From: Xanthobacter agilis
GTDB lineage: Bacteria; Pseudomonadota; Alphaproteobacteria; Rhizobiales; Xanthobacteraceae
Direction of reading: 5' to 3'
NCBI RefSeq assembly: GCF_021730435.1
Contig: NZ_JABWGX010000008.1
Location: forward strand, 1 to 64,000
Length of the DNA stretch: 64,000 bases
Shown here piece by piece: positions 27,596 to 37,666 of this stretch. The position numbers and the translations under genes were made by a program. The notes under the pieces were generated by a model. The model was not told where the DNA came from, made no database searches, and worked only from the letters and a program-made list of their open reading frames with translations. Every line of letters begins with the position of its first letter. Positions within the stretch are counted from its first letter, which is position 1.

Positions 27596-30500
27596 ATGCC
27601 TGCGCTGCGCGCCTCCGTCAGCCCCTTGGTTCTCGTCCTGCTGTGCTGCGGCCTGTGCGCGTCGGCGCGCGCCGGGTCCTTCACCGTGCCGCCGGCCGCC
27701 GGCCCGCAGGAGGTTTCGGGAACCGATACCGGCAGCGTGGCAACCGGCGCGACCCTCGACGGCGGGGCCGATGCCGCCATCACCTGGAGCGCGCCCGCCA
27801 CCGATGCCGGCATCTCCATCGTCAATGACGGAACCATCACCTCTGGCGGTCGCGCCATCGATTCGGCGTCCGATGTCACCGGCATCCTGTCCCTGGTGAA
27901 CACCGGCATCGTGGCTTCCACCGACGATGCCTTGCGCATCAAAGGCAGCTTCGCCGCAGGCACCCTGGAGGTGACGAACGAAGGCGTCGTCCGCTCCGCC
28001 GAGGGGCAGGCCATCGACCTTGACGCGGCGAGTGACGCCACCGCCTCCGTCTATCTGGTCAATTCCGGCACGGTCGCATCCGGCGGCAGCGATGCGGTGC
28101 GCCTGGGTGGCGGCAGCATCCTCATCCTCAATTCGGGGACCATCGAGACCACCGCTGCCGGCAAGCGGGCGATCAAGATGGACACGCCCGGCAATCTGGA
28201 CAGCCTCGCCGCCCTCACCATCCTCAACGAGGCCGGGGGCATCATCTCTGGCACCGACGACGGCATCAAGATCTCGTCCGAGAGCCTCAGCAGCGCGGCC
28301 ACGCTCATCTCCATCAGCAACGGCGGCATCATCCGCTCCACCGTGGACGGGCAGGCGATCGACCTTGGCGGCATCGCCACCAAAGACACCATCATCACCA
28401 TCAACAATGACGAGACTGGCCTCATCACCGCCGCGGACGACGACGCCATCCAGGGCGCCAACGGCATGGAGGTCTACAATTCCGGGACGATCCGCTCGTC
28501 TTACGCGGCGGGTACCGCGGACACACAGAACAATTCCGCCATCAAGATCGACGGGGAAGAGGTGGCGGGCGGCATGCGCGCCGTCATCGTCAATGAAGCC
28601 ACCGGCACCATTTCCGGCGCCTACCACGGCATCAAGGCCTCAGGCTCCGAGGATGTGGTGGAGGTGGTCAATTATGGAATGATCGAGGGGCGCAACGGGT
28701 CCGGCGTGAATTCCAACGGCACCGGCGTGGTGCTCAACTACGGCAAGATCACCGGCACGTTTGATCCGGCCGCCAGTTTCGGCGACGGGGACGGGGTGGA
28801 TTTCGATCGTGCCGGGGCCATCTTCAATTACGGCACCATCGCCGGCCTCGGCTCCAAGGGCACCAAGCCGGGCGAGACTTCGCCCAGCACCAGCGAGGGC
28901 ATCGCCATTGGCGGCGGCAGCATCGTCAATGGTGATGCGGAGACGCCGACGGCCCTCATTTCCGGCGCCAACAACGGCATTCTGGCCGACGACAGCAATG
29001 GCGGGGATGTCTTCAGCGCTCTGTCGGTGATCAATTCCGGCACCATCCGTGGCGAGGACGGCTTCGGCATTCGGATCGTCAACACGGCGGGCACCTTCGG
29101 CAACACCATCGTCAATTACGGCACCATCTCCGGCACCACCTTTGCCGTGGCCATGGGCGATGGCGACGACCTGTTCGTCTATGAGGCCGGTTCCAAAGTG
29201 GTGGGCGCGGTGAAGGCCGAGGGTGGGCGCGACACCTTCCGCCTGGGCGAGCTGGATGGGGCCTTCGATCTCTCGCTCCTCGGCGACGGTGCCACCTACC
29301 AGGGCTTTGAGCGCCTGACGCTCGCTACCGGATCGAGCTGGATCGTCACCGGCAGCAGCGATTTCGCGGGCGCCACCAGGGTTCTGGGCGCGACCCTGCT
29401 GCTGGGGGATGCCGCCCTTGCGGGCTCCGCCGTGGCGGTGGCGCGCGATGGCGACAGCGGTCTTTCCGGTTATCTTCTCGGCACGGGGACCATCGGCGCG
29501 CTTGCAGTGGGGAACGGCGGCGTGGTCGTGCCCGGCTCCGCAGGGGTGTCCGGGACCCTCTCCGTGGTGGGCGATGTCCGCTTTGGAGCCGGCTCCACCT
29601 ATCAGGTTCATGTGTCCACCGCCGGCACCGTTGACTTGATCGATGCGGGCGGCGGCGCGAGCATCGACGGTGGCGCGCGGGTGGTGCTGGACACGGCCTC
29701 CACCGCCCTGGACTGGGGCACCGCTTATGTGGTCCTCAGCGCGGACGGCGGAGTGAGCGGCAATTTCGGCGCTGTTTCCGGCGGTGCCGATTACCTGTTC
29801 CTTACGCCGGTTCTCGGCGCCGATGCGACCGACATCTATCTGACCCTGGAGCGCAACGGCACCGCTTTTTCCCGCTATGCGGTGACGTCCAACCAACGGG
29901 CCGTGGCGCTGTCGCTCGATCTTTACGGCAGGGTGGCGACCGCCGGCAGCTCCGCGCTCTATGACACGCTGGTCGAGCAAACCTCCCCTGCCACCATGCG
30001 CACCGCCTTCACCCAGCTTGCGGGCGACATCCATGCCAGCATCGGCAGCGCGCTCTTCAATGAAAATGCGCTGGTCAACGACACCCTGCTCGGTCGCGCG
30101 CGGCAGGCGGGCTATGCCGGCAGCACCGGGGCGGTGGCGGCTCTGGGCTTCGGGGGGCCAGCGAGCGCCTATGTGGAGCCGGCACCGGTCGCGGCCGGGC
30201 CCTTCAAGGCGGTGCCGGCCACGGCGCGGCCGTCCGGCCCGGTGTTGACCGCCTGGGCCCAGGGCTATGGCCAATGGGTGGATTCGAATGCCGGTCCGGT
30301 GGACGCCAGCACCCGGCTCGGCGGTGCCCTGGTGGGGCTCGACGCCACCGATGGCAGCCTCGTCTACGGCTTTGCGGTGGGCTATTCGTCCAGCTCCACG
30401 TCATCGGGCAACGCCTCGGCCGATGCGGACACGGCCCGGATCGCCGGCTATGCGGGGGCGAGCCTGGAGGCCTGGAAGCTGCGGCTGGGCGCCGACATAG

Positions 30501-31051
30501 GGTGGAGCACCCTGTCCACATCCCGTGCCGTGGCCCTCACGGGGGAGCAGCCGCAGGCGGACTATGACGGCACGTCCGCCAATCTGTTCGGCGAAGTGGG
30601 CTACACGCTGGGCTTCGGCGCAGTGGCGCTGGAGCCGTTCGCCGGGATAGCCTGGAGCTATGCGGACCTCGGCAGCTTCACCGAAACCGGAGCGCCCGTC
30701 TCCGGCCTCAGCTCCGGCGGCACGAGCCTGAGCACGCCCTATTCCACCCTTGGCCTGCGCGCGGCCGGCAGCTTCGCGGTGGCGGAGGGCGCACGCCTGA
30801 CGCCCTATGCCTCCGCCGGCTGGCGCCACGCTTTCGGCGATGTCACGCCGACCGAGAGCCTGACCTTGGTGAGCACCGGCACCGCCTTCACCAGCGAGGG
30901 GGTGCCACTGGCCACCGACAGCATGGTGGTGACCGGCGGTTTCGATCTCGGCCTGATGACCGGCATCACCCTCGGCCTCGCCTATGACGGCAGCTTCGGC
31001 GACGGCGTCACCTCTAACGCGGGTCGGGGCGTGGTGTCTGTGAAGTTCTAG
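27596..31051 (+). CDS. Autotransporter (type Va) with beta-solenoid passenger
   Basis: 1151 residues from ATG 27596; a TTG at 27578 in frame is less likely. A signal peptide ends near residue 26 (ASARA). Residues 35-500 are a run of about 20-residue imperfect repeats built on NSGTI / NEGVV / NYGTI, typical of a right-handed beta-helix. The stretch 590-740 resembles the junction region. Residues about 880-1151 form an autotransporter beta-domain (WAQGYGQWVDSN; VGYSSS; ending GVVSVKF with the terminal Phe recognised by BAM). Likely surface adhesin or biofilm factor; no protease or lipase motif seen. The TAG stop is the first base triplet of a dispersed repeat. Confidence 0.92.
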   Translation: MPALRASVSPLVLVLLCCGLCASARAGSFTVPPAAGPQEVSGTDTGSVATGATLDGGADAAITWSAPATDAGISIVNDGTITSGGRAIDSASDVTGILSLVNTGIVASTDDALRIKGSFAAGTLEVTNEGVVRSAEGQAIDLDAASDATASVYLVNSGTVASGGSDAVRLGGGSILILNSGTIETTAAGKRAIKMDTPGNLDSLAALTILNEAGGIISGTDDGIKISSESLSSAATLISISNGGIIRSTVDGQAIDLGGIATKDTIITINNDETGLITAADDDAIQGANGMEVYNSGTIRSSYAAGTADTQNNSAIKIDGEEVAGGMRAVIVNEATGTISGAYHGIKASGSEDVVEVVNYGMIEGRNGSGVNSNGTGVVLNYGKITGTFDPAASFGDGDGVDFDRAGAIFNYGTIAGLGSKGTKPGETSPSTSEGIAIGGGSIVNGDAETPTALISGANNGILADDSNGGDVFSALSVINSGTIRGEDGFGIRIVNTAGTFGNTIVNYGTISGTTFAVAMGDGDDLFVYEAGSKVVGAVKAEGGRDTFRLGELDGAFDLSLLGDGATYQGFERLTLATGSSWIVTGSSDFAGATRVLGATLLLGDAALAGSAVAVARDGDSGLSGYLLGTGTIGALAVGNGGVVVPGSAGVSGTLSVVGDVRFGAGSTYQVHVSTAGTVDLIDAGGGASIDGGARVVLDTASTALDWGTAYVVLSADGGVSGNFGAVSGGADYLFLTPVLGADATDIYLTLERNGTAFSRYAVTSNQRAVALSLDLYGRVATAGSSALYDTLVEQTSPATMRTAFTQLAGDIHASIGSALFNENALVNDTLLGRARQAGYAGSTGAVAALGFGGPASAYVEPAPVAAGPFKAVPATARPSGPVLTAWAQGYGQWVDSNAGPVDASTRLGGALVGLDATDGSLVYGFAVGYSSSSTSSGNASADADTARIAGYAGASLEAWKLRLGADIGWSTLSTSRAVALTGEQPQADYDGTSANLFGEVGYTLGFGAVALEPFAGIAWSYADLGSFTETGAPVSGLSSGGTSLSTPYSTLGLRAAGSFAVAEGARLTPYASAGWRHAFGDVTPTESLTLVSTGTAFTSEGVPLATDSMVVTGGFDLGLMTGITLGLAYDGSFGDGVTSNAGRGVVSVKF

Positions 31052-31150
31052 AGCGGTTGCCGTTCGCGCGGGCGCACGTCATCCGCTCTAGGTTAGAGTA
31101 TTCACGCATTCTCTTCACGCAAGCCGGAATCCATTTCGCTTGAAAATGCT
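31049..31150. repeat. Dispersed intergenic palindrome, copy A
   Basis: Two nested inverted repeats: TAGAGCGG (31049-31056) with CCGCTCTA (31083-31090), and GCATTCTC (31106-31113) with GAAAATGC (31142-31149) enclosing a core CTTCACGC-AAGCCGG-ATCCATTTCG. The TAG overlaps the autotransporter stop. Related copies lie at 38546 and 56283. The core recalls intergenic palindromes common in Rhizobiales. Confidence 0.75.
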
Positions 31151-31170
31151 CGAATGGATGCGGCTTTCGA

Positions 31171-32475
31171 TTAGCCTCTACCGGTGTCGGTCTCTTCCAT
31201 CTGCACCTGCTTCAGCTTCTTGATGCCAAGCAGATGGAGCGCCGCGTTTTCATAGAAGGTCTCGCTTACGCCTTGCCGAACCTTGCGCAGGAAGTAGTGC
31301 TCGAAACCGACTTTGGCCGCATGGACCCAGGCGCCTTGCGCGGACCAATTGACGTTGCGCGGCGGAATCTGGGGCTGCGCGACGAATGCGATGCCACCGT
31401 CGCCGAAATCGGCAAGACACACGGCGTTCCAAGTGGCGACGGCGCGGGGCTCGGCCCCGCGCAGCAGAGCGGCGATGTTGGCCGCGGTGGCCGTCACCAT
31501 GGATTCGATCATGAAGCCGGTCTTGGGCACGCCCACGGGCAAGGGCGTCTTCCCCACCGGCGGAATGGCCACGCCCACACCGACGGCGAAGATGTTGGGG
31601 AAGGCTGCATTGCGTTGATGCTTGTCCACCAGGACGAAGCCGCGCGGATTGGTCAGCCCGGCGATGCCGGAAATCGCCGGTACGCCGCGAAAAGCGGGAA
31701 GGATCATGGAAAAGGCGAAGGGCAGGTCGTGGGTGGCCTTGAGGCTGCCGTCGTCCGCGACTTCATCCACCCGAATGAGGTCCTTTTCGACCTTGGTGAT
31801 GCGTGCGTTCGTGATCCACTTGATGTGGTGCTCCCGCAGCGCGCTCTCCAACAGGCCCTTGGTGTCCCCGACCCCGTCCAGACCGAGATGCCCCACATAG
31901 GGCTCGGGGGTCACGAAGGTCATGGGCACAAGGTCGCGGGTTCTGGCCTTGCGCAAGGCCGCATCCAGGATGAAGGCGAACTCATAGGCTGGCCCGAAGC
32001 ACGAGGCCCCCGGCGCCGCACCGATCACCACGGGCCCCGGCGCCTTCACCAGCGCGTCATATGCCACACGGGCCTTGGCCGCGTGATCGGTGAGGCAGAC
32101 CGAGTGCGTATGCCCCTCCGGCCCGAGGCCGTCCACCTCGTCGAAGGCGAGGTCGGGGCCGGTGGCTACCACGAGGTAGTCATAGTCAAGCACCATCCCG
32201 TCGTTGAGTTCGATCCGGTTCTCCTCGGGAAAGAGGCGTCGCGCACCCTGGGGATATAGGGGGATTTTCTTGCTGGCGAATATTTTTGAAAGATCCACGC
32301 AGATCTCTTCCGGCCGGCGCCATCCTACCGCGACCCACGGATTGGATGGAACAAAGCTATAGAGACTTCCTTTATTGACAACGATGACTTCATGGCTTGC
32401 GCTGATATTCTGTTTCAGCTCATAGGCCATGATGACGCCGCCGAGACCTGCGCCGAGTACGACAATCCGCGCCAT
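31171..32475 (-). CDS. sqr: Sulfide:quinone oxidoreductase (type I-like)
   Basis: 434 residues. FAD-binding GAGLGG at residues 8-13. Cysteines at 127 (HSVCLTD), 159 (PGASCFGPAYEF) and 353 (AVCLADFG) occupy exactly the numbers of the three redox cysteines of Rhodobacter capsulatus SQR, so all catalytic residues are present. The C-terminal hydrophobic/amphipathic helices anchor it to the membrane. It oxidises sulfide to polysulfide and reduces quinone, giving lithotrophic electrons or detoxification. GAGGAGG precedes the ATG. It lies downstream of the H4MPT-type operon but after an AT-rich spacer, so is probably transcribed separately. Confidence 0.93.
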   Translation of the reverse strand: MARIVVLGAGLGGVIMAYELKQNISASHEVIVVNKGSLYSFVPSNPWVAVGWRRPEEICVDLSKIFASKKIPLYPQGARRLFPEENRIELNDGMVLDYDYLVVATGPDLAFDEVDGLGPEGHTHSVCLTDHAAKARVAYDALVKAPGPVVIGAAPGASCFGPAYEFAFILDAALRKARTRDLVPMTFVTPEPYVGHLGLDGVGDTKGLLESALREHHIKWITNARITKVEKDLIRVDEVADDGSLKATHDLPFAFSMILPAFRGVPAISGIAGLTNPRGFVLVDKHQRNAAFPNIFAVGVGVAIPPVGKTPLPVGVPKTGFMIESMVTATAANIAALLRGAEPRAVATWNAVCLADFGDGGIAFVAQPQIPPRNVNWSAQGAWVHAAKVGFEHYFLRKVRQGVSETFYENAALHLLGIKKLKQVQMEETDTGRG

Positions 32476-32603
32476 TATGTTTCCTCCTCATTGATTGTTG
32501 ATTTTATTTTTATGGCTTGGTTGCACCGTTCCACCGGGATGCCGAAAGCCGCTTGGCCAAAGGCATTTGGCGAGGCGATCTGGTGCGGCGCCGAGCTTGT
32601 CGG

Positions 32604-32870
32604 ACATTAACATTCAAATATATTAAATTCAATAACTGTAATGTATGTGCCGAAGCGATCCATGCCTTGCCCGCCCGCGCGACAGGGAAGGTGTGGGTAT
32701 GAAATGGGCGGTGTGCGGATATGACGCCAAGATCCCGCGCGAGAGATACATGAACATTTTGATAATATTTTAACGTATGTCAATTAAATACTATTAAAAC
32801 TAATACATAGTACAGTATTTTGAAATATTATATTTTCGACATGATCGTATTGTGGATCAGATGCAATTTA
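32604..32870. other. AT-rich island upstream of sqr
   Basis: Two blocks, 32604-32650 and 32748-32870, are strikingly AT-rich (runs such as TTAAATTCAATAA and ACTATTAAAACTAAT) in a strongly GC-rich chromosome, separated by ordinary GC-rich sequence. On the minus strand a TTGACA occurs at 32783-32778 but no good -10 at 17 bases. It sits 130-390 bases upstream of sqr and just after the CitG-like stop. No ORF is convincing. It may be a regulated promoter region or silencer-binding DNA. Confidence 0.6.
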
Positions 32871-33701
32871 ATTGCCGAGAAGCGCCGCGAAAATACTGGC
32901 CACGGTCAGGTCTGCGGTGGTGCCGGGGTTGAGCCCTCGGCCCTTCAGGCTCGCGTCGAACGCCAAGAGCCGGGCCTGCCGATCGGCGGGTGCTGCGCCG
33001 ACGATCGCCGCGCGCACCTCTTGCGCCTCGCGCCGCACGCCTTCGGCCGCCGGCACGCCGAACTTGCGGACGATGTGGCTGTCCGCAAAGGCGCTCAGCA
33101 GGGCGAGATACGCGTTCTCCACGCCGTGCGGGGCACACGGATCGGGGTCGAGGGCGGGCACGGCGATGTCGAACAGGTCCGCGAAGCCGGTCACATATTG
33201 CTGGGCGATCCGGTCCCGCGCGGCCGCGAGGGCCATGGCGGCGCGCAGATCGATGGAGGCCGGCGCGCGCACATCCGCCGCATCGGTGCTGCCCAGGCCG
33301 CCGGGATTGGCGGCGGCGATGGCACGAAACGCCTCTCCCGCATCGGCAATCGTGAGGCCGTCGAGCACCGATGCCAGCCGGGCGCGCAGCGGCTGCCGAT
33401 CGGGCATGAACGCCGCCGCGATCAGCGGCGCACAGAGCAGGATAATGCCGAGATTGGTGTTGCAGCCGGCAGCGGCCAGGGAGGCGTCCACGGCGCGGCG
33501 AATGCGCTGGCCGACGCCGAGGTCGGGGGTGGCGATGACGGCGGCCGCGGCTTCCGCCGCCTGCTCGAAGTGGTGGACATCCATGCCGTGGCCCGGCGCG
33601 AACACATGCACATTGCCGGGCTTCAGGGCGTGAAGCTCGGCCCGGCATGCGGCCAGGAAGCGGGATGAGGCCAGGAAGCGGGCGGCGATGGGGTCCGGCA
33701 T
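32868..33701 (-). CDS. CitG-like protein (triphosphoribosyl-dephospho-CoA synthase family), probable H4MPT-cluster gene
   Basis: 277 residues. KPGNVHVFAPGHGMDVHHFE at 27-46 and NTNLGIILLCAPL at 81-93 are the conserved blocks of the CitG/MdcB family, which moves a ribosyl-phosphate unit. No citrate lyase or malonate decarboxylase genes are nearby. Homologues lie in the tetrahydromethanopterin clusters of methylotrophs, fitting the neighbour mptG. It is the last gene of the HIT-mptG-ATP-grasp operon, 11 bases after the ATP-grasp stop. A role in pterin-ribosyl chemistry is inferred from context. Confidence 0.8.
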   Translation of the reverse strand: MPDPIAARFLASSRFLAACRAELHALKPGNVHVFAPGHGMDVHHFEQAAEAAAAVIATPDLGVGQRIRRAVDASLAAAGCNTNLGIILLCAPLIAAAFMPDRQPLRARLASVLDGLTIADAGEAFRAIAAANPGGLGSTDAADVRAPASIDLRAAMALAAARDRIAQQYVTGFADLFDIAVPALDPDPCAPHGVENAYLALLSAFADSHIVRKFGVPAAEGVRREAQEVRAAIVGAAPADRQARLLAFDASLKGRGLNPGTTADLTVASIFAALLGN

Positions 33702-33712
33702 CAGGCTCGCGT

Positions 33713-34849
33713 TCAGGCGGCAGGCTCAGCCGTGGTGGCGAAGCCGAATTGGCCGCGCAGTTCCCGGGTCAAGGTCTCAAGCCGCGCGCGGGCGCTCTCC
33801 AGGCTCGGCCCGCTGGCGCGCACGGTGCAAACGGGCGCCCCACGGGGAATGGCCGCGCCGGCCGCCGGCCGATCCGCCACATGGGCGGGCAGGGCGTCGG
33901 CGGGCACCAGCAGGTCGTCTTCCGCATAGAGCACCTGCGCCGCGTGAACCTCGGTCGGCGAGGGCACGCTCGCCGGCAGGCGCCCGCCGCACGCCGCAAG
34001 ATGCAGGCCCAGCAGGGGCGGCAGCGGATCCACGTCGAAAATGTCGAGGGTGGCGCCCAGGCGGGGGTTCACTTCCACCAGGAACCAGCCGTCGTCGCTG
34101 ACGACGAAGTCCATGGACACGAGGCCCACCAGCCCGCAGGCGAGGGCGATGCGGATCGCCCCGTCGCGCATGGCCTCGCCCTGGGCTTCGGGCAGCGCCA
34201 CCGGCCCCGCCACGCCGCCGTAGCGAAACGGATGGTCCGGATCACCGTCGCGCCACTGGTGCGAGGCGCCGACCACGATCGCCCTGCGTCCGGCGGCGAG
34301 CAGGAGCAGGGAATAGGCCTCCCCCTTGACCTCGCGTTGCAGGTAATAGCCGGCCTCGGGGGCCGAGAGATCGCCGGCCGCGCGGCGGCGGATATGGCCG
34401 CCGCCAGCGCCGCCGATCTTCTTGGCGATCACGCCTGCGGCGCCAAAGGTGTCCGGCGCGGGCGCCTCGATGGTCACGTCGGGAAAGGGGATGCCGAGAT
34501 GGGCGCACAGGCCCGCGAGGGCGAGCGGGTCCTTCAGCACGCGCACCGTTTCGGGCGAGTTGCCGAGAATGGGATTGCGCGCTGCGATCCGTGCCATGAG
34601 GTCCGGCTCGTCCTCCAGTCCGCCGCCCAGCACCACCGGCAGGCCGGCGGGGGCAAGGCTGGTGAGGGCCTGAATCAGGTCGTCGCCATCGAAGGCGTAG
34701 CCGTTGCGCTTGTGCACCCGCACGCACCGCGCGGCATGGGCACAGGTGTCGAGATCGGCGAACAGGTCGAGCGCCAGGGCGGCGAACCCGGCGCGGGCGG
34801 CGCTGGCGGCCAGGGGCCGCGCGGAAAGGGCGATGAGTGCGAGATCCAT
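33713..34849 (-). CDS. ATP-grasp family protein of the H4MPT cluster
   Basis: 378 residues from ATG 34849 (MDLALIALSARP); a longer frame upstream would overlap mptG and is not protein-like. The ATP-grasp core spans about 110-300: GVIAKKIGGAGGGHIRR is the nucleotide-binding loop and WFLVEVNPRLGATLDIF holds the metal-binding Glu and Asn. The enzyme should join a carboxylate to an amine or thiol via acyl-phosphate. ATP-grasp genes of this sort accompany mch/fae/mptG in methylotrophs; their exact step is not settled. Confidence 0.82.
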   Translation of the reverse strand: MDLALIALSARPLAASAARAGFAALALDLFADLDTCAHAARCVRVHKRNGYAFDGDDLIQALTSLAPAGLPVVLGGGLEDEPDLMARIAARNPILGNSPETVRVLKDPLALAGLCAHLGIPFPDVTIEAPAPDTFGAAGVIAKKIGGAGGGHIRRRAAGDLSAPEAGYYLQREVKGEAYSLLLLAAGRRAIVVGASHQWRDGDPDHPFRYGGVAGPVALPEAQGEAMRDGAIRIALACGLVGLVSMDFVVSDDGWFLVEVNPRLGATLDIFDVDPLPPLLGLHLAACGGRLPASVPSPTEVHAAQVLYAEDDLLVPADALPAHVADRPAAGAAIPRGAPVCTVRASGPSLESARARLETLTRELRGQFGFATTAEPAA

Positions 34850-34974
34850 GCTTGGTCGGCCTGCCTGTTCGTGAACCCGCCGCTGGCTTGGGCCCGGATG
34901 TGCCCGGGGATGGTTCTTCACATGGTCCAAGACCGGCCGGCATTGCGCCCGGTCGCGAAGTTCGTGGCGAGCGG

Positions 34975-35967
34975 TCAGATGGGGCGCGCCCCGTGTGCCT
35001 GGATTTCGGCGCCGCGATTGTTTCCTGCCACGCAATCGAATGACAGGTTTGTGGACGATGCGAAGCGCTGGCGCAAGGCCTGCACCAGCGCTTCAGCCTG
35101 GGCCGGCTGGCCCACGATGGCGAAGCCGGTGGGTCCCCACGAGCTTTGGCCGACTCCGGGCACGCCCTGGCTTTCGACGAAGGCGATGGCTTCCGCCACA
35201 TCGGGGCTGCAGAAGCGCCCGCCGCCTTGGGCGACGGCATAGTGATCCCCGAGGGCCCGCTGCCACTCGCCGATGGCGCTGCCGAAGGCCATCACATCAT
35301 CCTCGGCCAGTGCCGGCAGGGCCTTGAGCAGCATCAGGTGGCACAGATGCGCCGCCAGCGCCGCGGGGAACGGCGGCAATTCGGCCATGGCGCGGGTCTC
35401 CACATCGCCGCTGAGGCCCTCGCGGCTCGCGTCGAACGCCAGGATCACCCGCCAGCTCGGCGGCAGCGGCAGCCGCGACAGCAGCGGCGGCGGCGCCAAC
35501 CGCGGACCCGCGGTCGGCTTGCCGCCGTCCAGGATGACACCGCCCTGGGTGAAGGCCTCAAGACCGATGGCGGACCTGAGACCGCGGCCCAGCAGCGTCG
35601 CGACCGCGCGCGCATCGAGATCCTGCCCGGACAGCCGCGCCACCGCGACCCCCACGGCAAGACCGAGCTGGGTTCCGGAGCCGAGGCCGCCATGGGGCGG
35701 CAATGCCGAATCGATCGTGATCGCGAAGGGGGTCGCAACCCCAAGGGCCGCGCGCACGCAATTGCGCGCCCAGGCGGCGCGCTGGGCATCGGGGCCGGTT
35801 GCGCTGTCGCTTTCCGCGCGGGCGACGGTGACGGTGGTGACCGGCCGGTCGAGCGTGATGCCGAGGCTGCCGAAGCGGCGGCCAAGGGCGCCACCCAGGT
35901 CGAGAAAGCCCAGATGCAGCCGCGCCGGCGCCCGAATGGTCAGCGCGGCATCACCTGAAGCGCTCAC
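34975..35967 (-). CDS. mptG: Beta-ribofuranosylaminobenzene 5'-phosphate synthase
   Basis: 330 residues, GHMP-kinase superfamily. Opens with APARLHLGFLDLGGALGR and carries the glycine-rich PPHGGLGSGTQLGLAVG (about 89-105). It condenses p-hydroxybenzoate or p-aminobenzoate with PRPP, the first committed step of (dephospho)tetrahydromethanopterin synthesis, here used for formaldehyde or formate C1 metabolism. C-terminal GQSSWGPTGFAIV is typical. Its ATG overlaps the HIT gene stop (ATGA). Four genes on the same strand make one operon. Confidence 0.9.
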   Translation of the reverse strand: MSASGDAALTIRAPARLHLGFLDLGGALGRRFGSLGITLDRPVTTVTVARAESDSATGPDAQRAAWARNCVRAALGVATPFAITIDSALPPHGGLGSGTQLGLAVGVAVARLSGQDLDARAVATLLGRGLRSAIGLEAFTQGGVILDGGKPTAGPRLAPPPLLSRLPLPPSWRVILAFDASREGLSGDVETRAMAELPPFPAALAAHLCHLMLLKALPALAEDDVMAFGSAIGEWQRALGDHYAVAQGGGRFCSPDVAEAIAFVESQGVPGVGQSSWGPTGFAIVGQPAQAEALVQALRQRFASSTNLSFDCVAGNNRGAEIQAHGARPI

Positions 35968-36398
35968 TGGCCCAGGGCGGCGCGCAGAAGCGCCGCGTGC
36001 TCGGCCAGGATCTCGGGCTTTTCCATGGCGCTGGCCGGCGGCTTCATGGGCACGCCAAGGTGACGCGGGATGATATGCACATGCAGATGGAACACCACCT
36101 GCCCGCCGGCTTCCTCGTTGAATTGTTGGATGGTCACGCCATCCGCCTGGAATGCCGCCTTGCCGGCGATGGCGATCGTCTTGGCGATTTTGTGCACATA
36201 GGCGAGGTCCTCGGGGTCGATGTCGAGGATGTTGCGGGCGGGCGTCTTGGGAATCACCAGCGTATGGCCGGGGCAGCGGGGCATGATGTCGAGGAAGGCC
36301 AGTGCCCGGTCGTCCTCATAGACCTTGTGCGCCGGCAATTCGCCGCGAAGAATCTTGGCGAAGATGTTGCTGGGATCATATGCCGGCGCATGGGACAT
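35964..36398 (-). CDS. HIT-family nucleotide hydrolase/transferase
   Basis: 144 residues. The histidine triad is HLHVHIIPRH (His104, His106, His108 region) and the upstream FLDIMPRCPGHTLVIPK is the conserved HIT core. Such enzymes hydrolyse AMP from phosphoramidates or adenylylated intermediates. It overlaps mptG by four bases, so it is very likely translated with that operon. An AMP-leaving intermediate in dH4MPT synthesis is a possible substrate; HIT proteins are also often unlinked housekeeping enzymes, so this remains inference. Confidence 0.87.
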   Translation of the reverse strand: MSHAPAYDPSNIFAKILRGELPAHKVYEDDRALAFLDIMPRCPGHTLVIPKTPARNILDIDPEDLAYVHKIAKTIAIAGKAAFQADGVTIQQFNEEAGGQVVFHLHVHIIPRHLGVPMKPPASAMEKPEILAEHAALLRAALGQ

Positions 36399-36545
36399 AT
36401 CGGCCTTCCTCCTGTTTCGCGAAGGACATTGCAGGGGCGCGCCGAGGGGTCAAGGGGCACGGCGGGCTTATCGCCCCGGAAGGGGCCATGCCCTTGCGTC
36501 CGCGTAAACAGGCGACACGTCCGGCCCCAGCCGGCCCCTGCCGGC

Positions 36546-37541
<996 letters not shown>

Positions 37542-37666
37542 GGCCGTCACCCTCCGTGTGGCCTCGAAAGAGCCTATCATGGAGGTTGTTCCATCGTGCC
37601 ATTATGACAATCGGCCCTACGTCGCCATTTGTCTGTGCAGCAGTGCGATCTCAAGGCGGAACGATT

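Noticed and set aside
32604-32870. SqrR/BigR operator (ATTC-N8-GAAT) upstream of sqr
   Set aside because: ATTCAA occurs twice as a direct repeat near 32610-32630, but I found no ATTC-N8-GAAT inverted site, so the operator is not claimed.
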